Assembly: GCA_021845835.1 (NCBI GenBank)
Contig: JAJZVE010000043.1
Coordinates: 1-14,464 of the forward strand
Direction: 5' to 3'
Source: Pseudomonadota bacterium
GTDB lineage: Bacteria; Pseudomonadota; Alphaproteobacteria; Acetobacterales; Acetobacteraceae
Length of the DNA: 14,464 nt
Under the pieces are notes generated by a model. The model ran no database searches, was not told the origin of the DNA, and saw only the letters and a program-made list of their open reading frames with translations. The number at the start of each line of letters is the position of its first letter. Positions within the stretch are counted from its first letter, which is position 1. This document shows, piece by piece, positions 8,447 through 14,464 of this stretch. Both the position numbers and the translations under genes were made by a program.

Positions 8447-8897
8447 ACGGCTGCTGCTGGCGCATCCCTTCCTCGCCGGCATCGACCCCGCGCTCGGCCG
8501 CGTGCTGGTCGGCTGCGCCCGCAACCTGCGCTTCGCGGCGGGCGAATTCCTGTTCCGCGAGGGCGAGGCCGCCGACACCTTCTATCTGGTCCGCGAAGGC
8601 AAGGTCGCGCTGGAACTGCATGTCCCGGGGCGCCCGCCGCTGGTGGTGGCGACCCTCGGCGACAGCGAGCTGGTCGGCGCGTCCTGGCTGGTGCCGCCGT
8701 ACCGCTGGAGCTACGACGCCCGCGCCACCGCACCGACCCGTGCCTTCGCCCTCGACGCCGCCTGCCTGCGGCAGAAGAGCGAGGCCGACCACCACCTCGG
8801 CTACGAGATGATGAAGCGCCTGCTGCCGGTGATGGTGAAACGCATGGAGGCGGGGCGCCAGCAACTGCTCGACGTGTACGGACATGCGCCGGCATGA
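8433..8897 (+). CDS. Stand-alone cyclic-nucleotide-binding-fold (Crp-like sensor domain) protein inside the hydrogenase operon
   Basis: A 154-residue protein. Residues about 15-110 form a cNMP-binding beta-barrel: [20 protein letters not shown] and EGKVALEL are the standard early strands. A C-helix like that of Crp (about 113-147, [17 protein letters not shown]) follows, but the chain ends there with no helix-turn-helix, so it cannot bind DNA in the Crp manner. The phosphate-binding cassette is altered. By eye the usual GE(L)...RS is replaced by SELVG followed by PPYRWS, with Trp92 where Crp has the phosphate-binding Arg82. Cyclic-nucleotide binding is therefore doubtful. AGGAGG (8421-8426) gives a strong start at 8433, overlapping the beta-subunit end by 14 bases, and its stop overlaps the gamma-subunit start as ATGA. 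Position suggests an accessory or regulatory subunit of the hydrogenase. Role inferred only. Confidence 0.82.
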
Positions 8898-9733
8898 GCG
8901 CCGCCGCGATGGCCGACGCGATGCTGCCGGTGCCCTGGCGGGTAAGCGCCGTGCGGCAGGAGATCGCCGATGTGGTCACGCTCGATCTGGTGCCGCTCGC
9001 CGGCGCGCCGCCGGCCTTCGCGCCCGGGCAGTTCAACATGCTGTATGCGTTCGGCATCGGCGAGGTGCCGATCAGCCTGAGCGGCGATCCCGCCGACCGC
9101 ACCCGCTTCGTGCATACCGTGCGCGCGGTCGGCACGGCGAGTGCGGCGATCGCGCAGGCGCAGCCGGGCAGCGTGCTGGGCCTGCGCGGCCCGTTCGGCA
9201 GCGCCTGGCCGGTCAGGGAGGCGGAAGGACATGACATCCTGGTCGTCGCCGGCGGCCTCGGCCTCGCGCCGCTGCGGCCGGCGATCTACCATGTGCTGAC
9301 GCACAGCGAGCGGTTCGGCCGCATCGTCGTGCTGTACGGCAGCCGCGGCCCGGCCGACATCCTGTTCCACGACGAACTCGCCGCGTGGCGCGGCCGGCTG
9401 GACGTGGAGGTGAGCGTCACGGTGGATCACGCCGATCCGTCCTGGCACGGCCATGTCGGCGTGGTGCCGTCGCTGATCGAGCGGACTGCGTTCGATCCGC
9501 ACAACACCGTGGCGCTGGTGTGCGGGCCGGAGGTGATGATGCGCTTCGCGGCGCGTGCGCTGCAGGCGGCCGGCATGGCGCCCGAACGCATGCATCTGTC
9601 GATGGAGCGCAATATGAAATGCGCCGTCGGCCTGTGCGGGCATTGCCAGTTCGGTCCCGACTTCGTGTGCAAGGACGGGCCGGTGCTGCGCCACGACCGC
9701 ATCGCCGCGCGTCTGGCAGCGCGGGAGATCTGA
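8894..9733 (+). CDS. hyhG: [NiFe] hydrogenase (group 3b) gamma subunit, FAD/NAD(P)-binding, 2Fe-2S
   Basis: A 279-residue ferredoxin-NADP reductase-like protein that exchanges electrons with NAD(P)H. The N-terminal FAD-binding barrel (about 12-105) includes APGQFNML (43-50) and the turn GPFGSAWP (99-106). The nucleotide-binding half opens with [13 protein letters not shown] (117-129) and contains CGPEVMM (210-216). The tail carries a 2Fe-2S site C243-x4-C248-x2-C251-x7-C259, as in PyrK/HydG-type subunits. PyrK or sulfite reductase AsrB are the alternatives by sequence alone; the small and large hydrogenase subunits directly after it settle the assignment. It starts in an ATGA overlap with the cNMP-fold gene. 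A second in-frame Met at 8909 would remove only five residues. Confidence 0.92.
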   Translation: MSAAAMADAMLPVPWRVSAVRQEIADVVTLDLVPLAGAPPAFAPGQFNMLYAFGIGEVPISLSGDPADRTRFVHTVRAVGTASAAIAQAQPGSVLGLRGPFGSAWPVREAEGHDILVVAGGLGLAPLRPAIYHVLTHSERFGRIVVLYGSRGPADILFHDELAAWRGRLDVEVSVTVDHADPSWHGHVGVVPSLIERTAFDPHNTVALVCGPEVMMRFAARALQAAGMAPERMHLSMERNMKCAVGLCGHCQFGPDFVCKDGPVLRHDRIAARLAAREI

Positions 9734-9734
9734 C

Positions 9735-10520
9735 ATGGCGCGCCCGACAGTCGCGGTGTGGAAATTCGCCTCCTGCGACGGCTGCCAGTTGTCGCTGCTG
9801 GATTGCGAGGATGAACTGCTGGCGGTTGCCGGCGCGCTCGACATCGCCTATTTCATCGAGGCGTCCAGCACGCTGCGTCCCGGCCCGTACGACCTGTCGA
9901 TCGTCGAAGGGTCCATTACCACGGCGCATGATGCCGAACGCATCCGCGCCGTGCGCGCGCAATCAAAGCGCCTCATCACCATTGGCGCCTGTGCCACCGC
10001 CGGCGGCATCCAGGGCCTGCGCAACTTCGCCGACGTGACCGACTACATCGCCGCCGTCTATGCCTCGCCCGAGTACATCCGCACGCTTGCCACCTCGACG
10101 CCGATCACGGCGCATGTGAAGGTGGATTTCGAGCTGCGCGGCTGCCCGATCAACAAGGCGCAGTTGCTGGAAGTGATCTCCGCCCTGCTCGCCGGCCGCA
10201 AGCCGGGCATTGCGGACGAGAGCGTGTGCATTTCCTGCAAGCAGCGCGGCACCCCCTGCGTCATGGTCGCGCATGGCACGCCCTGCCTCGGCCCGGTCAC
10301 GCATGCCGGCTGCGGCGCCATCTGCCCGCGCTACGGCCGCGGCTGCTACGGCTGCTTCGGGCCATCGGAACAGGCGAACACCGCGGCCCTCGCGGCGGCG
10401 TGGCGGGCGCTGGGCGCCGACCGGCGCAGCATCCACCGGGTGTTCCGCACCTTCAACGCGGCGGCCGAGCCGTTCCGCAACGAGAGCGAGGCGCATGCCG
10501 ACCAGGACCATCCGCGTTGA
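9735..10520 (+). CDS. hyhS: [NiFe] hydrogenase (group 3b) small subunit (delta)
   Basis: A 261-residue electron-transfer subunit with three 4Fe-4S clusters. The proximal cluster ligands are Cys14 and Cys17 (CDGC), Cys86 (GACATAGG) and Cys137 (RGCPINK). Eight more cysteines, 165, 168, 175, 184, 193, 197, 204 and 207, provide the medial and distal clusters. There is no twin-arginine signal peptide and no C-terminal membrane anchor, so the enzyme is cytoplasmic and of the group 3 type rather than a group 1 uptake hydrogenase. A GGGAG (9723-9727) precedes ATG 9735, one base after the gamma-subunit stop. The last 26 bases overlap the large-subunit start. Confidence 0.95.
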   Translation: MARPTVAVWKFASCDGCQLSLLDCEDELLAVAGALDIAYFIEASSTLRPGPYDLSIVEGSITTAHDAERIRAVRAQSKRLITIGACATAGGIQGLRNFADVTDYIAAVYASPEYIRTLATSTPITAHVKVDFELRGCPINKAQLLEVISALLAGRKPGIADESVCISCKQRGTPCVMVAHGTPCLGPVTHAGCGAICPRYGRGCYGCFGPSEQANTAALAAAWRALGADRRSIHRVFRTFNAAAEPFRNESEAHADQDHPR

Positions 10521-11784
10521 CAACCTGACCCGCGTCGAGGGCGAAGGCGCACTGGAACTCGACATCCAGGACGGCGCGGTCGCCGGCGTGCGGCTGTCGA
10601 TCTTCGAGCCGCCGCGCTTCTTCGAGGCGCTGCTGCGCGGCCGCGACTGCGCCGAGGCGCCCGACATCACCGCGCGCATCTGCGGCATCTGTCCCGTCGC
10701 CTACCAGATGAGCGCGGTGCACGCGATGGAGGATGCGCTCGGCGTCACCGTCGCGGGCCAACTGCGCGCGCTGCGGCGGCTGCTCTATTGCGGCGAATGG
10801 ATCGAGAGCCACGCACTGCATATCGTGCTGCTGCACGCGCCCGACTTCCTCGGCCTTCCGGACGCGATCCGCATGGCGGAGCAGCACGGCGACGTGGTGC
10901 GGCGCGGCCTCATGCTGAAGAAGGCCGGCAACGATCTGTTGCGGCTGCTCGGCGGGCGCGAGATCCATCCGGTGAACGTGCGCGTCGGCGGCTTCTACCG
11001 CGTGCCAACGCGCGCCGAACTGGCGCCGCTGGCGGCGACGCTGCAGGAGGCGCGCGAGACCGCGATCGCACTGGCGCGCTGGGTGGCCGGTTTCCCGTTC
11101 CCCGATTTCGAACGCGATTACGAGTTCGTGGCGCTGCACCATGCTGACGAGTATCCGCTCAACGCCGGCCGCATCATCTCCAGCCGCGGTCTCGACATCG
11201 CCGTTGCCGACTACGAATCGGCGTTCGAGGAGCGGCATGTCGCGCATTCGACCGCGCTGCAGTCGGCGCTGCGCGCGCGCGGCAGCTATCTGGTCGGGCC
11301 GCTCGCCCGCTTCAACCTGAATTATGCGCAGCTCGGCGCGCCGGTGCAGGCGCTGGCGGCGGAACTGGGGCTGGCGCCGGGCTGCCGCAATCCGTTCCGC
11401 AGCATCGTCGTGCGCGCGATCGAGCTGGTCTATGCCTGCGAGGAGGCGCTGCGCCTGATCGCCGCCTACGAACCGCCGGGCGCGCCGGCGGTGCCGGTCG
11501 CACGCCGGGCGGGCGTGGGCATGGCCTGCACCGAGGCGCCGCGCGGAATTTTGTATCACCGCTACCGGCTGGATGCGGACGGCAGCATACGCGAAGCGCG
11601 CATCGTGCCGCCGACGTCGCAGAACCAGTCGGTGATCGAGGAGGACGTGCGCGCCGTCGCCACGCGCAGCCTCGATCTGTCGGAGGACGCGCTGCGCGAC
11701 CGCTGCGAGCAGGCGATCCGCAACTACGATCCGTGCATTTCCTGTTCGACGCATTTCCTGCGCCTGACGGTGCGGCGGCAGTGA
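10495..11784 (+). CDS. hyhL: [NiFe] hydrogenase (group 3b) large subunit (alpha), catalytic
   Basis: A 429-residue catalytic subunit carrying the Ni-Fe(CN)2CO site. The N-terminal motif is RVEGEG (13-18) and the first metal ligands are Cys63 and Cys66 in RICGIC. The second pair are Cys414 and Cys417 in DPCISCSTH, with His420 at the expected maturation cleavage point and a short C-terminal extension (FLRLTVRRQ) left to be removed. All four cysteine ligands are present, so the enzyme should be active after maturation. Group 3b enzymes couple H2 to NAD(P)+/NAD(P)H in the cytoplasm and can also reduce sulfur; direction here is unknown. The start is ATG 10495 ([10 protein letters not shown]), inside the end of the small-subunit gene. 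The frame is open further upstream but overlaps that gene entirely. The stop overlaps the protease GTG start. Confidence 0.95.
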   Translation: MPTRTIRVDNLTRVEGEGALELDIQDGAVAGVRLSIFEPPRFFEALLRGRDCAEAPDITARICGICPVAYQMSAVHAMEDALGVTVAGQLRALRRLLYCGEWIESHALHIVLLHAPDFLGLPDAIRMAEQHGDVVRRGLMLKKAGNDLLRLLGGREIHPVNVRVGGFYRVPTRAELAPLAATLQEARETAIALARWVAGFPFPDFERDYEFVALHHADEYPLNAGRIISSRGLDIAVADYESAFEERHVAHSTALQSALRARGSYLVGPLARFNLNYAQLGAPVQALAAELGLAPGCRNPFRSIVVRAIELVYACEEALRLIAAYEPPGAPAVPVARRAGVGMACTEAPRGILYHRYRLDADGSIREARIVPPTSQNQSVIEEDVRAVATRSLDLSEDALRDRCEQAIRNYDPCISCSTHFLRLTVRRQ

Positions 11785-12287
11785 CGGTGCGGACGCTGGT
11801 GATCGGCGTCGGCAACCCCGATCGCGGCGACGATGCGGTCGGGCTGCACGTCGCGCGCCGCGTCGCCGCGGCGGCGCCGCAGGTATCGGTGATCGAGGCC
11901 GCCGGCGACGCGCTGATGCTGCTGGACCGCTGGCGCGGCGCCGAGCACGTGGTGCTGGTCGATGCCGCGGCGCCGCTGTCGGCGCCCGGGACCATCCATC
12001 GCCTCGATCCCATCGCAGCGCCGCTGCCGCGCGAGATCGTGCCCGGCTCCACGCACGCCTTCGGCGTTGCCGAAGCGGTCGAACTGGCGCGGCGGCTCGC
12101 GGCACTGCCGCCGCGGATGACGATCTATGCCATCGAGGCCGGCGGCTTCGCCGCGGGTGCAGCACTGACGCCGGCGGTTGCGGCGGCGGCGGTGCTGGTG
12201 GCGGCGCGCATCGCCGCCGAGGCCGGCGGCGCGCCGCTCAGGCCGAAGGGCGCGGCACTGCGGGCGCAATCGCCTCGAACAGATTGA
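11781..12287 (+). CDS. Hydrogenase maturation protease (HyaD/HybD family)
   Basis: A 168-residue endopeptidase that trims the C-terminal extension of the large subunit once nickel is inserted. The family start [15 protein letters not shown] is at 7-21. The three nickel-sensing ligands known from HybD have counterparts at Asp18 (Glu in HybD), Asp61 (VLVDAA) and His92 (STHAFG). The start is set at GTG 11781, which overlaps the large-subunit TGA as GTGA. An earlier in-frame GTG at 11733 would translate the codons of the large-subunit DPCxxC region and add sixteen residues ahead of the conserved beginning, so it is unlikely. Being next to the large subunit suggests it is dedicated to this enzyme. 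Its last 50 bases overlap a gene on the other strand. Confidence 0.92.
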   Translation: MTVRTLVIGVGNPDRGDDAVGLHVARRVAAAAPQVSVIEAAGDALMLLDRWRGAEHVVLVDAAAPLSAPGTIHRLDPIAAPLPREIVPGSTHAFGVAEAVELARRLAALPPRMTIYAIEAGGFAAGAALTPAVAAAAVLVAARIAAEAGGAPLRPKGAALRAQSPRTD

Positions 12288-13560
12288 TCGCGCGCACCGG
12301 CCGATCCTCCGGCAGGGCGAGGATGGCGTCGATCAGCGCGCGCGCGTCCAGGCGGCTGTTTGCGCCATCGGCGATCAGCCCGGCCGCCTTGACCACCAGA
12401 TCGGCCGGCGACACCGGGTTCTCGGGATCGCCTTTCGCTGCCTCGCGCGTTGCCCTGAAGGTCTGTCCGTCCACGGTCTCCACCACCAGATCGGTGCCCC
12501 AGGCGTCGGGATAGGCCCGATCGATGGACGCGGAGATCGCCAGTGCCACCCTGGCGCGCAGCGGCGCCGCTGCGGCACGTCGGGACGCCGCGAAGCTGGC
12601 CTGGTCCACCCGCCCGTCGGCGAGCGCCACGGCGGCGCAATGCTGCAGCGAGAACTTGGCGCTGTACGGGTCGTGCGGATCGGGCCGGTCGCAGATATCC
12701 ATGGCGGCGCGGTAGGTGCCGATCTGCACGCGCGCGATCGGACGGCCCTGCAGTCGGGCGTGCAGCTCGATCGCTGCGTCGATGGTCGGGTGCGTGTGGC
12801 GGCAGCACGGCCAGGGCTTGATCGAACTGCGCGCCAGTTCCCACGGCCCCTGCGGCCCCGCGAGCAGCGCGGCGGGCGCCGGGTCGGGGCAGAGGCCTTT
12901 GAAGAAGCCGCGCTCGCCTTCCAGGATCGTGTCCGGGCCGGTGAAGCCCTGCTGTGCCAGCAGCGCCGCCAGCACGCCCGATTCGGCGGCGCGGGCGGTG
13001 TGCAGGTGCTTGCTCATCGCGCCGGAGGAGAGGAATTCCCACAGGCCCGAGGACTGCGTGCCGGCATTGCCGAGCGCCCACACCGTCTGCGTCTCGTCCA
13101 GCCCGAGCAGTTGCGCGGCGGCCATCGCCGAGCCGAACGGGCCGCACGTGCTGGTGCTGTGCCAGATGCGGTAATGCGCCGTGCCCGCCGCCATGCCGAC
13201 GCGCGCGCCGGCCTCGTAGCCGGCCAGTACCGCCGTGAGCAGGGCACGGCCACCCAGATCGCGCTGCTCGGCGATGGCCCAGGCGGCGGGGATCACGACG
13301 CAGCCGGGATGCGTGACCGAGGCGCGATGCAGGTCGTCCACCTCCAGGATGTGCGACAGGCCGCCGAAGTAGAAGGCGCGGCGGCCCGTGTCCGCCGCCG
13401 CCGGCGGCGCCACCGCGGCCAGCATGCGCGCCGGTTCGCTGTGCAGTGCGCCGACCGCGCAGGCGATGGTGTCCAGCACGAACAGCGCGGCGCGGCGCAG
13501 GTCGTCCTCGCCGACCGGCTTGCCGCGGATCAGGCGGATGAGGTCACGCGACAGCGTCAT
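12238..13560 (-). CDS. MmgE/PrpD family protein (2-methylcitrate dehydratase/cis-aconitate decarboxylase-like)
   Basis: A 440-residue member of a family of dehydratases, decarboxylases and epimerases acting on di- and tricarboxylic acids. Family landmarks: LEVDDLHRASVTHPG (72-86) with Asp75, Asp76, His78 and His84; HSTSTCGPFGSAMAAA (134-149); GAMSKHLHTARAAESG (180-195) with Lys184 and His187; the IKPWPCCRHTH block near 270; and YSAKFSLQHC near 320. These cover the active-site region shared by PrpD, cis-aconitate decarboxylase and iminodisuccinate epimerase, so the exact substrate is open. The start ATG has AGGAAG (13574-13569) 8 bases upstream. It lies 64 bases downstream of a sugar-type ABC ATPase on the same strand and may share its transcript. 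No prpB/prpC neighbours are visible, which argues against a standard methylcitrate cycle. Its 3' end runs 50 bases into the protease gene from the opposite direction. Confidence 0.9.
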   Translation of the reverse strand: MTLSRDLIRLIRGKPVGEDDLRRAALFVLDTIACAVGALHSEPARMLAAVAPPAAADTGRRAFYFGGLSHILEVDDLHRASVTHPGCVVIPAAWAIAEQRDLGGRALLTAVLAGYEAGARVGMAAGTAHYRIWHSTSTCGPFGSAMAAAQLLGLDETQTVWALGNAGTQSSGLWEFLSSGAMSKHLHTARAAESGVLAALLAQQGFTGPDTILEGERGFFKGLCPDPAPAALLAGPQGPWELARSSIKPWPCCRHTHPTIDAAIELHARLQGRPIARVQIGTYRAAMDICDRPDPHDPYSAKFSLQHCAAVALADGRVDQASFAASRRAAAAPLRARVALAISASIDRAYPDAWGTDLVVETVDGQTFRATREAAKGDPENPVSPADLVVKAAGLIADGANSRLDARALIDAILALPEDRPVRAINLFEAIAPAVPRPSA

Positions 13561-13624
13561 GTCCCTTGCTTCCTTTGCTTGCCTTGACGCGGCGTTGCGG
13601 CCGTCCGCGCGCGGCGGGAGTCCG
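13561..13624. other. Gap between ABC ATPase and MmgE/PrpD gene
   Basis: These 64 bases hold the ribosome site of the MmgE/PrpD gene (AGGAAG on the minus strand, 13574-13569) in a purine-rich stretch with repeated GCAA units. No terminator with a T-run is visible, so read-through from the transporter gene is plausible. Confidence 0.5.
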
Positions 13625-14464
13625 CTAGTGGACTGCGGCGTACATCACCTTCTCCTCGGTCGCTTCGAGACCGGAGAATTCCTCGACGATCCTGCCTTGC
13701 CGCGCCACCAGCAGGCGATCGGACAGCAGCAGGACTTCCGGCAGGTACGAGGATATCACCACGACCGCCTTGCCCTCGTCCGCCAGGCGATTGATGATCT
13801 GGTGGATCTCCGCGATCGCGCCGACATCCACGCCGCGCGTCGGTTCGTCGAAGATGATCAGGTCCGGATCCTGCACCAGCGACTTGGCGATCACCACCTT
13901 CTGCTGGTTGCCGCCGGACAGCTCGACCACGCGCACGCCCTTGCCGACCGCGCGGATGTTCAGGAACCTGATCCATCGCTCGCCGACGGCGTCGATCTCG
14001 CGCCGGCGCAGCCAGAACCTGGTGGGTCCGAGCCTGGCCAGCCTGCTCACGAAGATGTTGTAGCTGATCGTCATGGTTTCGAAGAAGCCTTCGACCTTGC
14101 GATCCTCGGTGATGTAGGCGATGCCGTCGCGCACACCCGGTGCCGGCACGCGGTAGCGCACCGGCCGCTCGCCGAGCAGCACCTTTCCTCCGTGCCTGTA
14201 GTTCCGCTTGATGGCACCGGAGACCACCTTGAACGTCTCGGTCCGCCCCGATCCGACCAGCCCGAAAATGCCGGTGATCTGCCCCGAGAAGACCGACAGG
14301 GAATTGTTCTTCACCATGTTGCCGACGCGCAGGTTCTGCACGCTGAGCACGAGCTTGCCGTGCGGGCGGACGAAGTTCTTGCGCGTCCCGTACAGCTCCT
14401 GCGACAGGTCGCGACCCACCATCGCCTGCACGATCTTCTGGCGATCCAGGTTTCCGGTGGGTTC
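13625..14464 (-). CDS. Sugar ABC transporter ATP-binding protein (RbsA/MglA, CUT2 type), C-terminal half, 5' truncated
   Basis: The frame is open to the right edge, so the gene begins outside; 279 residues are visible, corresponding to the linker and second ATPase domain of a roughly 500-residue fused ATPase. Features in order: the linker MVGRDL near 14420-14405, a degenerate P-loop GLVGSGRTE (about 14263-14237) that lacks the Lys-Ser/Thr, the ITEDRKVEGFF block, the signature LSGGNQQK (about 13921-13898), and Walker B LIIFDEPTRGVD followed by an ISSYLPEVLLLSDR switch region. The degenerate second P-loop and GGNQQK are normal for RbsA-type proteins, which energise uptake of ribose, galactose, xylose, inositol and similar compounds. 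It stops at 13625-13627. The MmgE/PrpD gene follows 64 bases downstream on the same strand. Confidence 0.93.
   Translation of the reverse strand, partial: EPTGNLDRQKIVQAMVGRDLSQELYGTRKNFVRPHGKLVLSVQNLRVGNMVKNNSLSVFSGQITGIFGLVGSGRTETFKVVSGAIKRNYRHGGKVLLGERPVRYRVPAPGVRDGIAYITEDRKVEGFFETMTISYNIFVSRLARLGPTRFWLRRREIDAVGERWIRFLNIRAVGKGVRVVELSGGNQQKVVIAKSLVQDPDLIIFDEPTRGVDVGAIAEIHQIINRLADEGKAVVVISSYLPEVLLLSDRLLVARQGRIVEEFSGLEATEEKVMYAAVH

Noticed and set aside
11733..11780. Earlier GTG start for the maturation protease
   Set aside because: It would reuse the codons of the large-subunit DPCxxC end and add residues ahead of the conserved VIGVGNP beginning; GTG 11781 in a GTGA overlap fits better.
9735..11784. 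Group 1 uptake hydrogenase or group 3d Hox hydrogenase
   Set aside because: No twin-arginine signal or membrane anchor on the small subunit, and no HoxF/HoxU-type diaphorase genes; the beta-gamma-delta-alpha order is that of group 3b.
10453..12165. Minus-strand open frame of 570 codons
   Set aside because: Antisense shadow of the hydrogenase large subunit and protease, whose metal ligands make the plus strand certain.
13625..14464. Inactive transporter ATPase because of the missing P-loop lysine
   Set aside because: The second nucleotide domain of RbsA-type ATPases normally has a degenerate P-loop; the working first domain lies outside the window.

Overview
The window is very GC-rich, tightly packed DNA with ATGA/GTGA gene junctions and many NNG/NNC-ending codons. 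This fits a high-GC Pseudomonadota genome. I lean to an alphaproteobacterium such as an Acetobacteraceae/Rhodospirillales or Bradyrhizobium-type organism, but that is inference: there is no rRNA or tRNA to test it. No mobile element, CRISPR array or RNA gene was seen, and no stretch longer than about 300 bases lacks a gene.

Region 1 (1-6204, + strand) is a catabolic operon already running at the left edge. In order it holds the C-terminal part of a thiamine-diphosphate enzyme, an NAD-dependent epimerase/dehydratase, a one-domain cupin, a flavoprotein of the 3-ketosteroid-dehydrogenase/fumarate-reductase family, a TIM-barrel sugar-phosphate-isomerase-like protein and an aldehyde dehydrogenase. 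Several junctions overlap, so the genes are probably co-translated. The set resembles the logic of inositol degradation (ThDP C-C cleavage, cupin and TIM-barrel isomerases, aldehyde oxidation), but the proteins are not Iol orthologues that I recognise, so the substrate is unknown. An IclR-family regulator (6336-7166) follows and is the likely local regulator.

Region 2 (7184-12287, + strand) is a complete structural operon for a cytoplasmic group 3b-type [NiFe] hydrogenase. It encodes the 4Fe-4S beta subunit, the flavin/2Fe-2S gamma subunit, the small (delta) subunit, the large (alpha) subunit and a dedicated maturation protease. A small, stand-alone cyclic-nucleotide-binding-fold protein without a DNA-binding domain is inserted between beta and gamma. 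In front of the operon is a perfect FNR/FixK-type palindrome (TTGAT-N4-ATCAA) spaced as in a class II activated promoter, so the enzyme is probably induced by low oxygen. No hyp maturation genes are present; they must lie elsewhere.

Region 3 (12238-14464, - strand) converges on the hydrogenase operon. It holds an MmgE/PrpD-family protein, whose 3' end overlaps the protease gene by 50 bases, and upstream of it the C-terminal half of an RbsA-type (CUT2) sugar ABC-transporter ATPase that runs off the right edge. Together with region 1 this suggests uptake and breakdown of a polyol, sugar or carbocyclic substrate on either side of an anaerobic-type hydrogenase module.
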